From contig JAAZBN010000107.1 in NCBI GenBank assembly GCA_012513795.1, positions 1-38,559 on the forward strand: a stretch of 38,559 nt of DNA, in the 5' to 3' direction. The translations under genes were made by a program, and so were the position numbers. Below the pieces are notes generated by a model. That model made no database searches, had not been told where the DNA came from, and was given only the letters and a program-made list of their open reading frames with translations. Each line of letters opens with the position of its first letter. Position 1 is the first letter of the stretch. This DNA comes from Bacteroidales bacterium (lineage in GTDB: Bacteria > Bacteroidota > Bacteroidia > Bacteroidales > VadinHA17). Shown in pieces: positions 8,142 to 16,618 of the stretch.

Positions 8142-9128
8142 CTACCAGAGATGGTGTACCAGGGGCTTTATCTCCTCATCATAGATAGCATTGACTGCCT
8201 CCATCTGTTCGGTGGTAAAGCCCGGGAAGGCTGCTGTATTGAGGTTTGATTTCACCTGATCGGCAGAGGAAGCGCCGGGGATGATACAGCTGACCTCTTC
8301 GCTCTGCAGTATCCACTGCAGTGCTGCCTGCACCAGCGGGGTGTTCTCAGGGAAAAGTGCCCTTAGTCTTGTCACGGCTTTGAGTCCCGTGTCGTAAGGC
8401 ACGCCCGCAAAAGTTTCGCCCTTATCAAAGAAGAGACCGGTACGGTTGAAGAAACGGTGGTCTCCCGGGGCAAAGCGGGTGTCAGGACCGAACTTGCCGG
8501 AGAGGAGGCCGCTGGCCAGCGGCACGCGGATAATCAGTCCGATGTTCTTCTCTGCAGCCATTCTGAAGAACCGCTCACGGGGGCGCTGGCGGAAGATGTT
8601 ATAGATTATCTGTACAGTTGTGACGTTGTCATATTCGATGGCTTTGATTGCCTCCTCCACCTTTTCCACGCTTACGCCAAGGTTGAGGATCTTGCCCTCC
8701 TGCTTCAGTTTTTCAAACTCGCCGAATATTTCCGGTCTGTAATAGACCTCCGTGGGAGGACAGTGTAGCTGGATCAGGTCAATACAATCCGTTCCGAGTC
8801 TTTTAAGCGAGTCTTCCACATAACCGCGCAGGACTTCGGGTGTATATCCCTTGTTTACATGGGGATTGATCTGTCTGCCGCACTTCGTTGCTATACGCAC
8901 CGCTGTACCGGATTGGCGTACGGCCCTGCCAACGGCCTTTTCGCTCTCGCCGTCAGAGTATACGTCGGCAGTATCAATGAAATTAACTCCGTTATCAATG
9001 GCTTCACGGATTATTGATTCAGCGAGGGAGTGATCAAACTTCGATCCCCACCTGCCGCCCACCTGCCATGTCCCGAGAGATATCTCCGAGACCTCAAATC
9101 CTGTTTTTCCAAGTTTTCTGTAATTCAT
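8142..9128 (-). CDS. Aldo/keto reductase
   Basis: A 328-residue TIM-barrel oxidoreductase using NADPH. The full catalytic tetrad is visible: Asp52 and Tyr57 in FIDTADVYSDGESE, Lys82 in ATKCG, and His122 in LIQLHCP. The C-terminal cofactor-binding part has CIIPGASSADQVKSNL, the usual phosphate-binding region of the family. The opening MNYRKLGKTGFEVSEISLGTW is typical of the YajO/general-stress-protein-69 type of bacterial aldo/keto reductases, which reduce a wide range of aldehydes and ketones or act on sugars. The true substrate is unknown. It starts 30 bases after the stop of an outer-membrane barrel protein gene on the same strand, so both are probably read from the promoter at 10247-10254. 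Confidence 0.93.
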   Translation of the reverse strand: MNYRKLGKTGFEVSEISLGTWQVGGRWGSKFDHSLAESIIREAIDNGVNFIDTADVYSDGESEKAVGRAVRQSGTAVRIATKCGRQINPHVNKGYTPEVLRGYVEDSLKRLGTDCIDLIQLHCPPTEVYYRPEIFGEFEKLKQEGKILNLGVSVEKVEEAIKAIEYDNVTTVQIIYNIFRQRPRERFFRMAAEKNIGLIIRVPLASGLLSGKFGPDTRFAPGDHRFFNRTGLFFDKGETFAGVPYDTGLKAVTRLRALFPENTPLVQAALQWILQSEEVSCIIPGASSADQVKSNLNTAAFPGFTTEQMEAVNAIYDEEIKPLVHHLW

Positions 9129-9157
9129 ATTTTCCTGTCTTTGATTTACCGGTTTGG

Positions 9158-10138
9158 TTATTGTGCAATGTTATAGAAGGAGATGCTGAATCCTACTGTA
9201 AGAGGATCAAGCCCGATGGCCCTGTCAGTGGTTATCCGGTTGCCGTCAGACCAGATCCAGGGTTTATGATTAAGTCTCATGGCATAGCCGCCGTAAAGTC
9301 CAAGAGACCAGTAGTCTCCCAGACCCGCAACATTACTGTAAATCTTATACTCCAGGTTGAGACCTGCCACGGCAGCCGTCTGGTTAAACCGGAGATCAAT
9401 CTCTCTGTCAAGAAGGTATCTCTCCAGGGGTACCCTTCGTTCATCAGGGTAATTCCTCAACCGCCAGGTCAGCCATCTGAAAGAGAGCATGGGAGTCATC
9501 CTGATCCTGCGGGAGTTGATGATGTCATATCCAAAGGTCAGTTTGTAGAGAGTATTATTAAGGTCCACCACAAGCGAATCATGATCATCCTCATAGCCGT
9601 ATCCGAATTCAAATCCAAAACCAGTATAGAAGCGTGGAAAGGATATGCCCACCTCGGGTCCGGTTACCGTTATGAATTCCATTACCTCTGTGTTATATGT
9701 TCCCAGGAGCTCACTGAACTCCGAGAAGTCGCTGAAGATGAAGTCGAAGCCAAGAGAAGACCGTCCGATCAGACCGTCAGGGTTATCATGGTCTGTTTCA
9801 TTTACATAACCTCCCTCCGGATAATAAATGGGTATCATGCTGATTCTCAAGGGGAATGATGTCGTATTATCAATGACAATCACCACCGGGTTGAACCCCG
9901 GGCAGGTGACATTCAGGTTTTGATCCTTATCCGGTTCGAGCATCAAGTGGAATACGCCGTCCATGTCAGCAGCGGTGCAATTTGCGGTGCCGGCCTGGCA
10001 GGCCCTGGCTCCAACAATGGGAACATTCCGGTTATCCGTGATAACTCCGGTCACCAGTGTTCCCTGTGCACTGGCAGGTAGAATGAAGCTGCAAAGCAAC
10101 ACTAGTGTTGTCAGCCGGTAAGATAAACTGGTGATCAT
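9158..10138 (-). CDS. Outer-membrane barrel protein with CarboxypepD_reg-like N-terminus
   Basis: A 326-residue secreted protein of unrecognised function. I start it at the ATG at 10138, because this gives a clean signal peptide (core LTTLVLLCSFILPASAQ, cut after Ala24/Gln25); the open frame runs up to 10285 but passes the promoter element at 10247-10254. Residues 28-95 form a small Ig-like CarboxypepD_reg domain (GVITDNRNVPIVGARACQAG, DMDGVFHL). The rest alternates like a beta-barrel, for example FYTGFGFEFGYGYE, LYKLTFGYDI and WSLGLYGGYAMRL, and ends with a likely closing strand (LTVGFSISFYNIAQ). The combination resembles TonB-dependent receptors in its front domain but is far too short and lacks a plug. 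It is the first gene of a probable pair with the aldo/keto reductase. Confidence 0.75.
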   Translation of the reverse strand: MITSLSYRLTTLVLLCSFILPASAQGTLVTGVITDNRNVPIVGARACQAGTANCTAADMDGVFHLMLEPDKDQNLNVTCPGFNPVVIVIDNTTSFPLRISMIPIYYPEGGYVNETDHDNPDGLIGRSSLGFDFIFSDFSEFSELLGTYNTEVMEFITVTGPEVGISFPRFYTGFGFEFGYGYEDDHDSLVVDLNNTLYKLTFGYDIINSRRIRMTPMLSFRWLTWRLRNYPDERRVPLERYLLDREIDLRFNQTAAVAGLNLEYKIYSNVAGLGDYWSLGLYGGYAMRLNHKPWIWSDGNRITTDRAIGLDPLTVGFSISFYNIAQ

Positions 10139-10246
10139 GATCCTTTTCGGTTTTCTGGTTTCTATCTGCAGTCCTGCTTCATTTGTCCGGGGATGTGTCC
10201 GGTGAATCATGTTTCCCGCAGGAAGTTCAATTTTCTCCATGAGGCT

Positions 10247-10254
10247 CAAAAATA
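10247..10254 (-). promoter_or_regulatory. Promoter -7 element for the barrel protein/reductase unit
   Basis: The minus strand reads TATTTTTG, matching TAnnTTTG, about 109 bases upstream of the chosen start at 10138. Its position downstream of the alternative start at 10285 supports the shorter protein. No clear -33 element is seen. Confidence 0.45.
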
Positions 10255-10285
10255 GGTAAAAAGCACGAAAAAAGAGTGCCGGCAT

Positions 10286-10561
10286 ACCTGTCTGGGATTT
10301 AATGATCTAATTATTGCCGTCAGGCAATGTCAGAATATTACAATGGATTTCAGGGATCTGATCATGGTCTTCCCGGCGGCGGTGACTTTGTTTTCTTTGG
10401 GCCCGGTGCAGGTGAAGCCTGAGCCGGGAAGTCTGGGGCGGGGCCTGCCCTGGCGCTATTGCCCTTATTTGCAGGGTCTGTTGACACCCGGAGTCTGTAA
10501 AACATCTTTTCTCCCTTGAGGAAAATATTATTTTTAAGCGCTGAACCAATTCATGTTGACT
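10286..10561. other. Divergent intergenic region
   Basis: Between the minus-strand barrel gene's upstream region and the plus-strand peptidase gene I see no convincing gene. It contains a perfect 9-bp inverted repeat, CTTCCCGGC at 10369-10377 and GCCGGGAAG at 10423-10431, with a 45-base spacer that is GC-rich on its right side. A TTGACA word at 10481-10486 is present, but no Bacteroidota-type promoter for the peptidase gene could be assigned. Confidence 0.4.
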
Positions 10562-13360
10562 ATGAAAAGAACAATAATCCTGATTGCGCTTCTGGTGGTG
10601 GCACTGCAGGTGTCTTCTCAGGAGAAGAAGGTCATGACAATTGATGACCTGGTAAACTGGAACAGGATTACAGAGAGGGTCATCTCTGAAGACGGCTCAC
10701 TGATTGCCTTCAAAACGGAGCCTTCGCAGGGTGATCCGGTCATTACCCTTTTTAATGGCAACGGAGATCTGCAGGCAACATTCAACTGTGCTACAGGAGC
10801 CACCATCTCATCCGATTCACGGTTTCTCTTTTTCACGATAAAGCCGCCCGAGGCGGAGATCAGGGAGTTGAAACTGAAGAAGACGAAGAAGGATGATATG
10901 CCACCTGACAAACTGGGTATATACAATGTAGCTGACGGCGTGACTGACACGGTTGAGAGGCTGAAGTCATACAGGGTACCTTCGAGGTGGTCAGGCTGGA
11001 TCGCGTGGCAGAGCGAACCGCTAAAGGAGAAACGTGGTGCACCTGCAAATTCTGCTTCCACAGGCAACGGGAACAGAAAGGAAGGGAAGCCGAAGAGTGA
11101 ATCGTCTGACAACGGCTATACCCTCTTTATCAGGAATCTTGCCAGCGGCCGGACAGATACGGTCAGGTTCGTGACAGAATATGTCTTCGCAGAGGAGGCG
11201 GAAAAGCTGATGTATGCAACCACCGGCGAGGACAGCATCATGGAGCCAGAAGTGGCAGTCCTGGGCCTTAAGAAAGGCGATAAGAGTGTGCTCTACACCG
11301 GGAAAGCAAAGTATAAGCAGCTCTCGATGGATAAGAAAGGGGAGAGGGCAGCATTTATCCTCTCATTTGATGAGACCGACAAGGTTGGCAACAATTATTC
11401 ACTCTGTTACTGGAATGGTAAGGGGCTTGCCTCAGTGGCTGCCACCATGGGCACTGAAGGCGTCCCTGACGGATGGATAGTCAATGAGAATGCCAGGCTG
11501 ACCTTCGCGGAGAACTCGCCGCGGCTGTTTTTCGGCACCTCACCGGCATACCAGGTAAAGGATACTACCCTCCTTGATGAGGAGCGTGCCAATGTTGATG
11601 TCTGGCACTGGTCAGAGGGAGTACTGCAGAGCGCACAGGTGGTGCGCAGGGCGCGTGAGATGAAAAAAACATACACGGCGGTCTATCATACAGACAGGGG
11701 GAAGGTTGTTCAACTGGCCACTGCCACTATGCCAGACCTGATGTTGCCTGACAAGGGTGACGGTCAGAAAGCTGTCGGTCTTTCTTCCCTGCCATATGAC
11801 CTGGAGTCGATGTGGGATGGCAGAGGGGCCAGTGATGTATGGATTGTTGATATCAACACCGGTCATTTGGAGAAGATAAAGGAGGAGCTCAGTGCAAGGA
11901 TGCGCTTCTCTCCTGCAGGAAAGTACCTCTACTGGTACCACCCCGCTGACAGCTCATGGTATGCATGGGATGTTGCCGGCGCCAGAGAGATGCGACTCAC
12001 CACCCCGTCAGCGCTGAAGCTATGGGATGAACTCAATGACGTGCCTGATCTGCCCGGCTCCTACCCCGCGGCAGGATGGCTCAAGGATGACAAAGCCTTT
12101 CTTGTCTCTGACAGGTACGATATCTGGTCACTTGACCCGGCAGCAGGGCGTGCACCGCAGAATATAACCCGGAACGGCAGGCAGGAAGGGATCAGGTACC
12201 GGCTGCTCGACTTTGATCCTGATAACAACTATATTGATCCGGTTGAAAGACAGTATCTTATAGGAGTCAGTGAGTCAACCAGGGACGAAGGCTTCTATTC
12301 TATGGATTTACGTAAGAAGGATGCGCCGGCCAGGCTTACGGGAGGCAGTTACAGTCTGGGGACACCTGTCAAGGCCAGGAAGGCTGACCGGCTGATCTAC
12401 ACAAAGGAAAACTTCGGACTGTTTCCTGACTATCTGCTGTCAGACCTTTCGTTCAGAGCGGAGAAGCGGCTGACAGATGCCAATCCGCAGCAGAAAGAGT
12501 ATCTCTGGGGCACCGCAGAGGTGGTGAGATGGACATCACTTGACGGGCAGCCGCTGGAGGGGTTACTATACAAGCCGGAGAACTTTGACCCGATGAAGAA
12601 GTACCCGATGATTGTTAATTTCTACGAGAAGAGTTCAACGGAGCTCTACCGGCATCGCATACCCGAGCCGGGCAGGTCAACAATTGACTATCATTATTAT
12701 ACCAGCAACGGATATCTGATCTTCAATCCCGATGTCTATTATATTGACGGCTACCCGGGACAGAGTGCGTACAACTGCGTGATGCCGGGGATTATGGCAC
12801 TAATTGAGAAGGGTTTTGTTGATGAGAAGCATATAGGAGCCCAGGGGCACAGCTGGGGAGGCTACCAGGTTGCATACCTGGCCACCCGCACCAGGCTTTT
12901 TGCTGCCATTGAGTCGGGGGCCCCGGTGGTCAACATGTACAGTGCATACGGAGGCATCAGATGGGAGACCGGCCTTAACCGCTCAATGCAGTATGAGCAT
13001 CAGCAGAGCCGCATAGGTGCCACCATCTGGGAGGCGCCGTATCTCTACTGGGAGAACTCGCCCCTCTTTGCCGTAGACAAGATTGAGACCCCGATACTGA
13101 TAATGGCCAATGATAAGGACGGTCACGTACCCTGGTGGCAGGGGATTGAATTCTTCATCGCCATGAGGCGCCTGGGCAAGCCCTCCTGGCTGCTGAACTA
13201 CAACGGTGAGCCTCACTGGCCGCTTAAGCTGCCTAACCGTGTAGATTTCCAGAAAAGGATGGCACAGTTCTTTCATCATTACCTCAAGGGAGAGCCGATG
13301 CCGGCCTGGATGAAGGAGGGTGTGCCTGCTACCGAAAAGGAATTTACGCTGGGGTACTGA
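10562..13360 (+). CDS. Secreted S9-family (prolyl oligopeptidase-like) serine peptidase
   Basis: A 932-residue exported peptidase. The signal peptide is MKRTIILIALLVVALQVSSQ; an ATG nine bases earlier (10553) is a possible alternative. The first two thirds are WD/propeller-like repeats (segments such as VWIVDINTGHLEKI and SPAGKYLYWYHP), which in this family gate access to the active site. The C-terminal alpha/beta-hydrolase carries the triad: Ser764 in GAQGHSWGGYQ, Asp853 in NDKDGHVPWWQG, and His885 in NGEPHWP. This is the pattern of acylaminoacyl- or dipeptidyl-peptidase-like S9 enzymes common in Bacteroidota, acting on oligopeptides in the periplasm or at the surface. An Asn/Gly/Lys-rich insert near residues 160-180 is probably a flexible loop. 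It stands alone, with a strong terminator directly after it. Confidence 0.92.
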   Translation: MKRTIILIALLVVALQVSSQEKKVMTIDDLVNWNRITERVISEDGSLIAFKTEPSQGDPVITLFNGNGDLQATFNCATGATISSDSRFLFFTIKPPEAEIRELKLKKTKKDDMPPDKLGIYNVADGVTDTVERLKSYRVPSRWSGWIAWQSEPLKEKRGAPANSASTGNGNRKEGKPKSESSDNGYTLFIRNLASGRTDTVRFVTEYVFAEEAEKLMYATTGEDSIMEPEVAVLGLKKGDKSVLYTGKAKYKQLSMDKKGERAAFILSFDETDKVGNNYSLCYWNGKGLASVAATMGTEGVPDGWIVNENARLTFAENSPRLFFGTSPAYQVKDTTLLDEERANVDVWHWSEGVLQSAQVVRRAREMKKTYTAVYHTDRGKVVQLATATMPDLMLPDKGDGQKAVGLSSLPYDLESMWDGRGASDVWIVDINTGHLEKIKEELSARMRFSPAGKYLYWYHPADSSWYAWDVAGAREMRLTTPSALKLWDELNDVPDLPGSYPAAGWLKDDKAFLVSDRYDIWSLDPAAGRAPQNITRNGRQEGIRYRLLDFDPDNNYIDPVERQYLIGVSESTRDEGFYSMDLRKKDAPARLTGGSYSLGTPVKARKADRLIYTKENFGLFPDYLLSDLSFRAEKRLTDANPQQKEYLWGTAEVVRWTSLDGQPLEGLLYKPENFDPMKKYPMIVNFYEKSSTELYRHRIPEPGRSTIDYHYYTSNGYLIFNPDVYYIDGYPGQSAYNCVMPGIMALIEKGFVDEKHIGAQGHSWGGYQVAYLATRTRLFAAIESGAPVVNMYSAYGGIRWETGLNRSMQYEHQQSRIGATIWEAPYLYWENSPLFAVDKIETPILIMANDKDGHVPWWQGIEFFIAMRRLGKPSWLLNYNGEPHWPLKLPNRVDFQKRMAQFFHHYLKGEPMPAWMKEGVPATEKEFTLGY

Positions 13361-13379
13361 CCTGTCAGGGTTTTTCATG

Positions 13380-13417
13380 ATGCTCCCGGGGACCCTGTTC
13401 CCGGGAGCATTTTTTTT
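13380..13417 (+). terminator. Strong intrinsic terminator after the S9 peptidase
   Basis: A perfect 11-bp stem (ATGCTCCCGGG at 13380-13390 with CCCGGGAGCAT at 13400-13410), a 9-base loop, and a run of eight T residues counting the last stem base. It isolates the peptidase from the polysaccharide locus downstream. Confidence 0.95.
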
Positions 13418-13511
13418 ATCCCTGCCCTTCCCATAATGGAATTTTTAAGTATCATATAAACAAATAATTGGCATTGATTGTTGAGGTAATGTATAGGTAC
13501 TGGGCTTTAAT

Positions 13512-13519
13512 TATTTTTG
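13512..13519 (+). promoter_or_regulatory. Promoter -7 element for the beta-1,2-glucan locus
   Basis: TATTTTTG matches TAnnTTTG and lies 80 bases upstream of the susC ATG. A TTG at 13481-13483 could be the -33 element, but its spacing of 28 bases is longer than usual. The predicted leader is about 70 bases. Confidence 0.6.
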
Positions 13520-13598
13520 TGATGAGAAAATCAAACGACCATATTAGATGTGTGGCGGGTGGCTGGCACTTTATACCTTGGTTAAAAATCTGACCGCA

Positions 13599-16500
13599 AT
13601 GAAAGAATTCTTGACTATTCTGTTTTTGTTCCTTTTCGGCTCTGGTGTTCTCTCAGCCCAGGTTACGGTAAAGGGAACAATAGTGGATGATCAGAACATA
13701 CCCCTGCCGGGTGTATCTGTTCTGGTCAAACATACTTACAGGGGCACAATGTCTGATGCAGACGGATCTTACAGCATCACGGCCAATCCTGCTGACACCC
13801 TTGTGTTTTCGATGGTGGGAATGGTGACTCAGGAGATGGTAGTCGGAGCCCGGACTCAGATAGACGTTCTACTGGCTACTGAGACCACTGTAATGGATGA
13901 AGTGGTGGTGATAGGTTACGGTACTGTCCGGAAGAGTGACCTTACCGGGTCAGTTAGTTCTGTGAAGACCGATGACCTGCTCAAGGTCACCTCGCTGAAT
14001 GCCGAGCAGGGCTTGCAGGGGAAGGTTACCGGGGTGCAGGTAATAAGCACCAGCGGCGCTCCCGGGGCAGGGGCTGCAGTCAGGGTGCGGGGGGTAGGCA
14101 CATTCAATAACTCTTCGCCGATATTTGTGGTTGATGGTGTAATTCTTGATGACATCTCATTTCTAAACTCTGCCGACATTGCATCCATGGAGGTTCTGAA
14201 GGATGCCTCCGCGACGGCCATTTACGGATCCAGGGGAGCCAACGGAGTGATTATCATTACCACAAAGACAGGCTCAGTAGGGCAGGAGAAGGCAAGTTTC
14301 AATCTCAGCTCCGAGTTCGGCATACAGCATCTTGCCAGGAAGATTGACCTCCTGAGTGGGAGAGAGTTTGCCATTGTCTCAAATGAGATAATTCCGGGAT
14401 CATACAATAACGTTGACCTGGTGCCCAATACCGACTGGCAGGACCTGGTGTTCTCCACTGCCCCGATACATAATCACCAGATCTCCGTGACCGGTGCTAC
14501 TGATCTCACACAGTACTACGTAGGGATAGGGGCCTTCATCCAGGATGGTATAATTGACAAGTCTGACTACAGCCGTATCACTCTCAAGCTGAACAACACC
14601 TATAATCTCACGCCATTCCTGAAGCTGGGAAACAATCTGACCATAGCGCCCTACACGCAGCAGAACGCCCCGAACGTTACCTATGCCGTTTACCGTGCAC
14701 AACCGGTCCTTGTGCCTTTTTACGATAGCGGGGACTATGCTGTTGTATACAATGTTGGCAATCCTCTCGCCTCACTTGAATATTCAAATGATTTCCGGAA
14801 AGGTGTAAGGGGTGTTGGCAACATCTTTGCAGAAGCTTCAGTCCTGAAAGCTTTTACAATCAGGTCCAGCCTTGGTGTTGATGCATCATATAACAAATCA
14901 ACCAGCTTTACGCCTGCCTACACAGTCTATAATCCTGACGGCACGGCATCACAGCAGCAGAACGTGTTGAGTGACATTTATAAGGGCAGTTCTGACAATA
15001 TGAACTGGTTGTGGGAAAACACTGTCAGCTACAGGAATACATTTGCCGATATTCATTCAGTAGATCTTGTTGCGGGTTTTACCATGCAGGAATCTTCGTC
15101 GGAGTTTACCAGCATACCAGGTGAGAATGTTTTGCGTGATGGTCAGGACTTCTGGTACATCAGTCCCTCTTACATCTATGATCCGGCAAACAATGTTAAC
15201 ACAATCCAGTCGATTTCCAACGGAGTGGATGCAGGCCTTTACTACTCGATGATGTCATACCTGTTCAGGACCAATTACACTTTGAACAACAAGTACATAG
15301 TGACGGTAACCTTCCGTCGTGACGGCTCCTCGAAGTTTACAAAGGAGAACCGTTTTTCAAATTTCCCCTCGCTGGCAGTTGGATGGAACATCGGCAATGA
15401 AGATTTCATGAAACCGGTGGACTGGATTTCAAAGCTGAAGCTTCGTGCCAGTTGGGGGATCATCGGCAATGAGAAGATAAGTTATTTTGACCGTTATGCC
15501 CGGGTTCAGTCATCTATTATAGCAGTTCTTGGCAACCCCGATGCACCGGTTCCTGCAGCCACCTATGGCAAGAGCGGCAATCCTGACCTGAAATGGGAGA
15601 GCACAACTCAGACAGACATCGGGGCTGAGATAGGCCTTCTTGCCAACCGACTCACAGGTGAGTTTGATTTCTACAACAGGGTTACGAATGACATTCTTGT
15701 TGAGCTCTCCACTCCTGGTCATCTGGGCAACGGTCAGGGTCAGAGGATACGGTACAATGCAGCCTCAGTGCTGAACAGGGGATTTGAATTCAGCATCAAC
15801 TGGAGGGAGAAGGCCGGGGACATAACCTACTCTGCAGGTTTCCTGGGATCAACGATTCACAATGAGGTCCTTGAGATAGGCGGCAACAGCGGAGTTGATT
15901 CCACTCTAATCGGCGGGTATCTTGGTGACGGCAGGCCTGTTACGCTCAGCAGGGTAGGCTTGCCTATCGGTGCTTTCTACGGGTATAAGACTGACGGCAT
16001 ATTCCAGAGTGAAGAGGAGCTCACAGCCTACCCGCACTCATCTCAGGCCGGGGTTGGAGATCTGAGGTTTGTGGATGTGACTGGCGACGGTATCCTTGAC
16101 GGACGTGACCGCACCTTCATTGGATCACCTATTCCTAAATTCATCTTTGGGTTCAACGGTATGATAGAATACAAGGGGATCGACTTCGGCGTTGATTTCC
16201 AGGGACAGACAGGAAACAAGATCTTTAACGGGAAGGAGGTGGTTCGCCCTGACCCATACAACTTTGAGAAGCATGTCATTGACCGTTGGACAGGCCCTGG
16301 AACCAGCAACACAGAACCAAGGCCATCATTTGGAGGATACAACTACACACCGTCTGACAGGTTTATTCATGACGGCTCCTTCCTCAGGCTGAGAAGTGTT
16401 ACTCTTGGATACACTCTGCCGGCTTCTGTCTCACAGAAAGCACTCATACAGCAACTAAGGGTCTACCTTAAGGGAACAAACCTCTACACCCTGACGAAAT

Positions 16501-16613
16501 TTACCGGCTACACGCCTGAGATAGGAAGCTATGACGTACTCTCCAACGGGATAGACTACGGAGCATATCCGATCACCTCTAATTATTCAATTGGTGTAAA
16601 CCTGCAATTCTAA
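13599..16613 (+). CDS. susC: SusC/RagA-type TonB-dependent transporter
   Basis: A 1004-residue outer-membrane transporter. After the signal peptide (residues 1-20, ending LSA-Q) comes a CarboxypepD_reg domain (about 22-95, TVKGTIVDDQNIPLPGVSV). Then follows the SusC hallmark DEVVVIGYGTVRKSDLTGSV (100-119), a plug domain to about residue 225 (GVGTFNNSSPIFVVDGV; SMEVLKDASATAIYGSRGAN), and a large beta-barrel ending in Phe (SNYSIGVNLQF). It would import oligosaccharides too large for porins, with its SusD partner as lid, using TonB energy. I chose the ATG at 13599 because it gives a standard signal peptide; upstream in-frame codons to 13548 do not. susD starts 5 bases after its stop. The enzymes downstream suggest that the cargo is beta-1,2-glucan fragments. 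Confidence 0.97.
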   Translation: MKEFLTILFLFLFGSGVLSAQVTVKGTIVDDQNIPLPGVSVLVKHTYRGTMSDADGSYSITANPADTLVFSMVGMVTQEMVVGARTQIDVLLATETTVMDEVVVIGYGTVRKSDLTGSVSSVKTDDLLKVTSLNAEQGLQGKVTGVQVISTSGAPGAGAAVRVRGVGTFNNSSPIFVVDGVILDDISFLNSADIASMEVLKDASATAIYGSRGANGVIIITTKTGSVGQEKASFNLSSEFGIQHLARKIDLLSGREFAIVSNEIIPGSYNNVDLVPNTDWQDLVFSTAPIHNHQISVTGATDLTQYYVGIGAFIQDGIIDKSDYSRITLKLNNTYNLTPFLKLGNNLTIAPYTQQNAPNVTYAVYRAQPVLVPFYDSGDYAVVYNVGNPLASLEYSNDFRKGVRGVGNIFAEASVLKAFTIRSSLGVDASYNKSTSFTPAYTVYNPDGTASQQQNVLSDIYKGSSDNMNWLWENTVSYRNTFADIHSVDLVAGFTMQESSSEFTSIPGENVLRDGQDFWYISPSYIYDPANNVNTIQSISNGVDAGLYYSMMSYLFRTNYTLNNKYIVTVTFRRDGSSKFTKENRFSNFPSLAVGWNIGNEDFMKPVDWISKLKLRASWGIIGNEKISYFDRYARVQSSIIAVLGNPDAPVPAATYGKSGNPDLKWESTTQTDIGAEIGLLANRLTGEFDFYNRVTNDILVELSTPGHLGNGQGQRIRYNAASVLNRGFEFSINWREKAGDITYSAGFLGSTIHNEVLEIGGNSGVDSTLIGGYLGDGRPVTLSRVGLPIGAFYGYKTDGIFQSEEELTAYPHSSQAGVGDLRFVDVTGDGILDGRDRTFIGSPIPKFIFGFNGMIEYKGIDFGVDFQGQTGNKIFNGKEVVRPDPYNFEKHVIDRWTGPGTSNTEPRPSFGGYNYTPSDRFIHDGSFLRLRSVTLGYTLPASVSQKALIQQLRVYLKGTNLYTLTKFTGYTPEIGSYDVLSNGIDYGAYPITSNYSIGVNLQF

Positions 16614-16618
16614 GAAAG

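Noticed and set aside
9014-9859. A 281-codon open frame on the plus strand
   Set aside because: It lies opposite the aldo/keto reductase start and the barrel protein, both of which have clear family features or signal peptide; its translation shows no domain.
10481-10486. TTGACA as a -35 element for the S9 peptidase gene
   Set aside because: The Bacteroidota primary sigma factor uses a -33 TTTG and -7 TAnnTTTG; no such -7 element follows at a fitting distance.
10307-10549. An 80-codon open frame on the minus strand in the divergent gap
   Set aside because: Rich in Arg, Gln and His with no fold pattern; probably GC-rich noncoding DNA.
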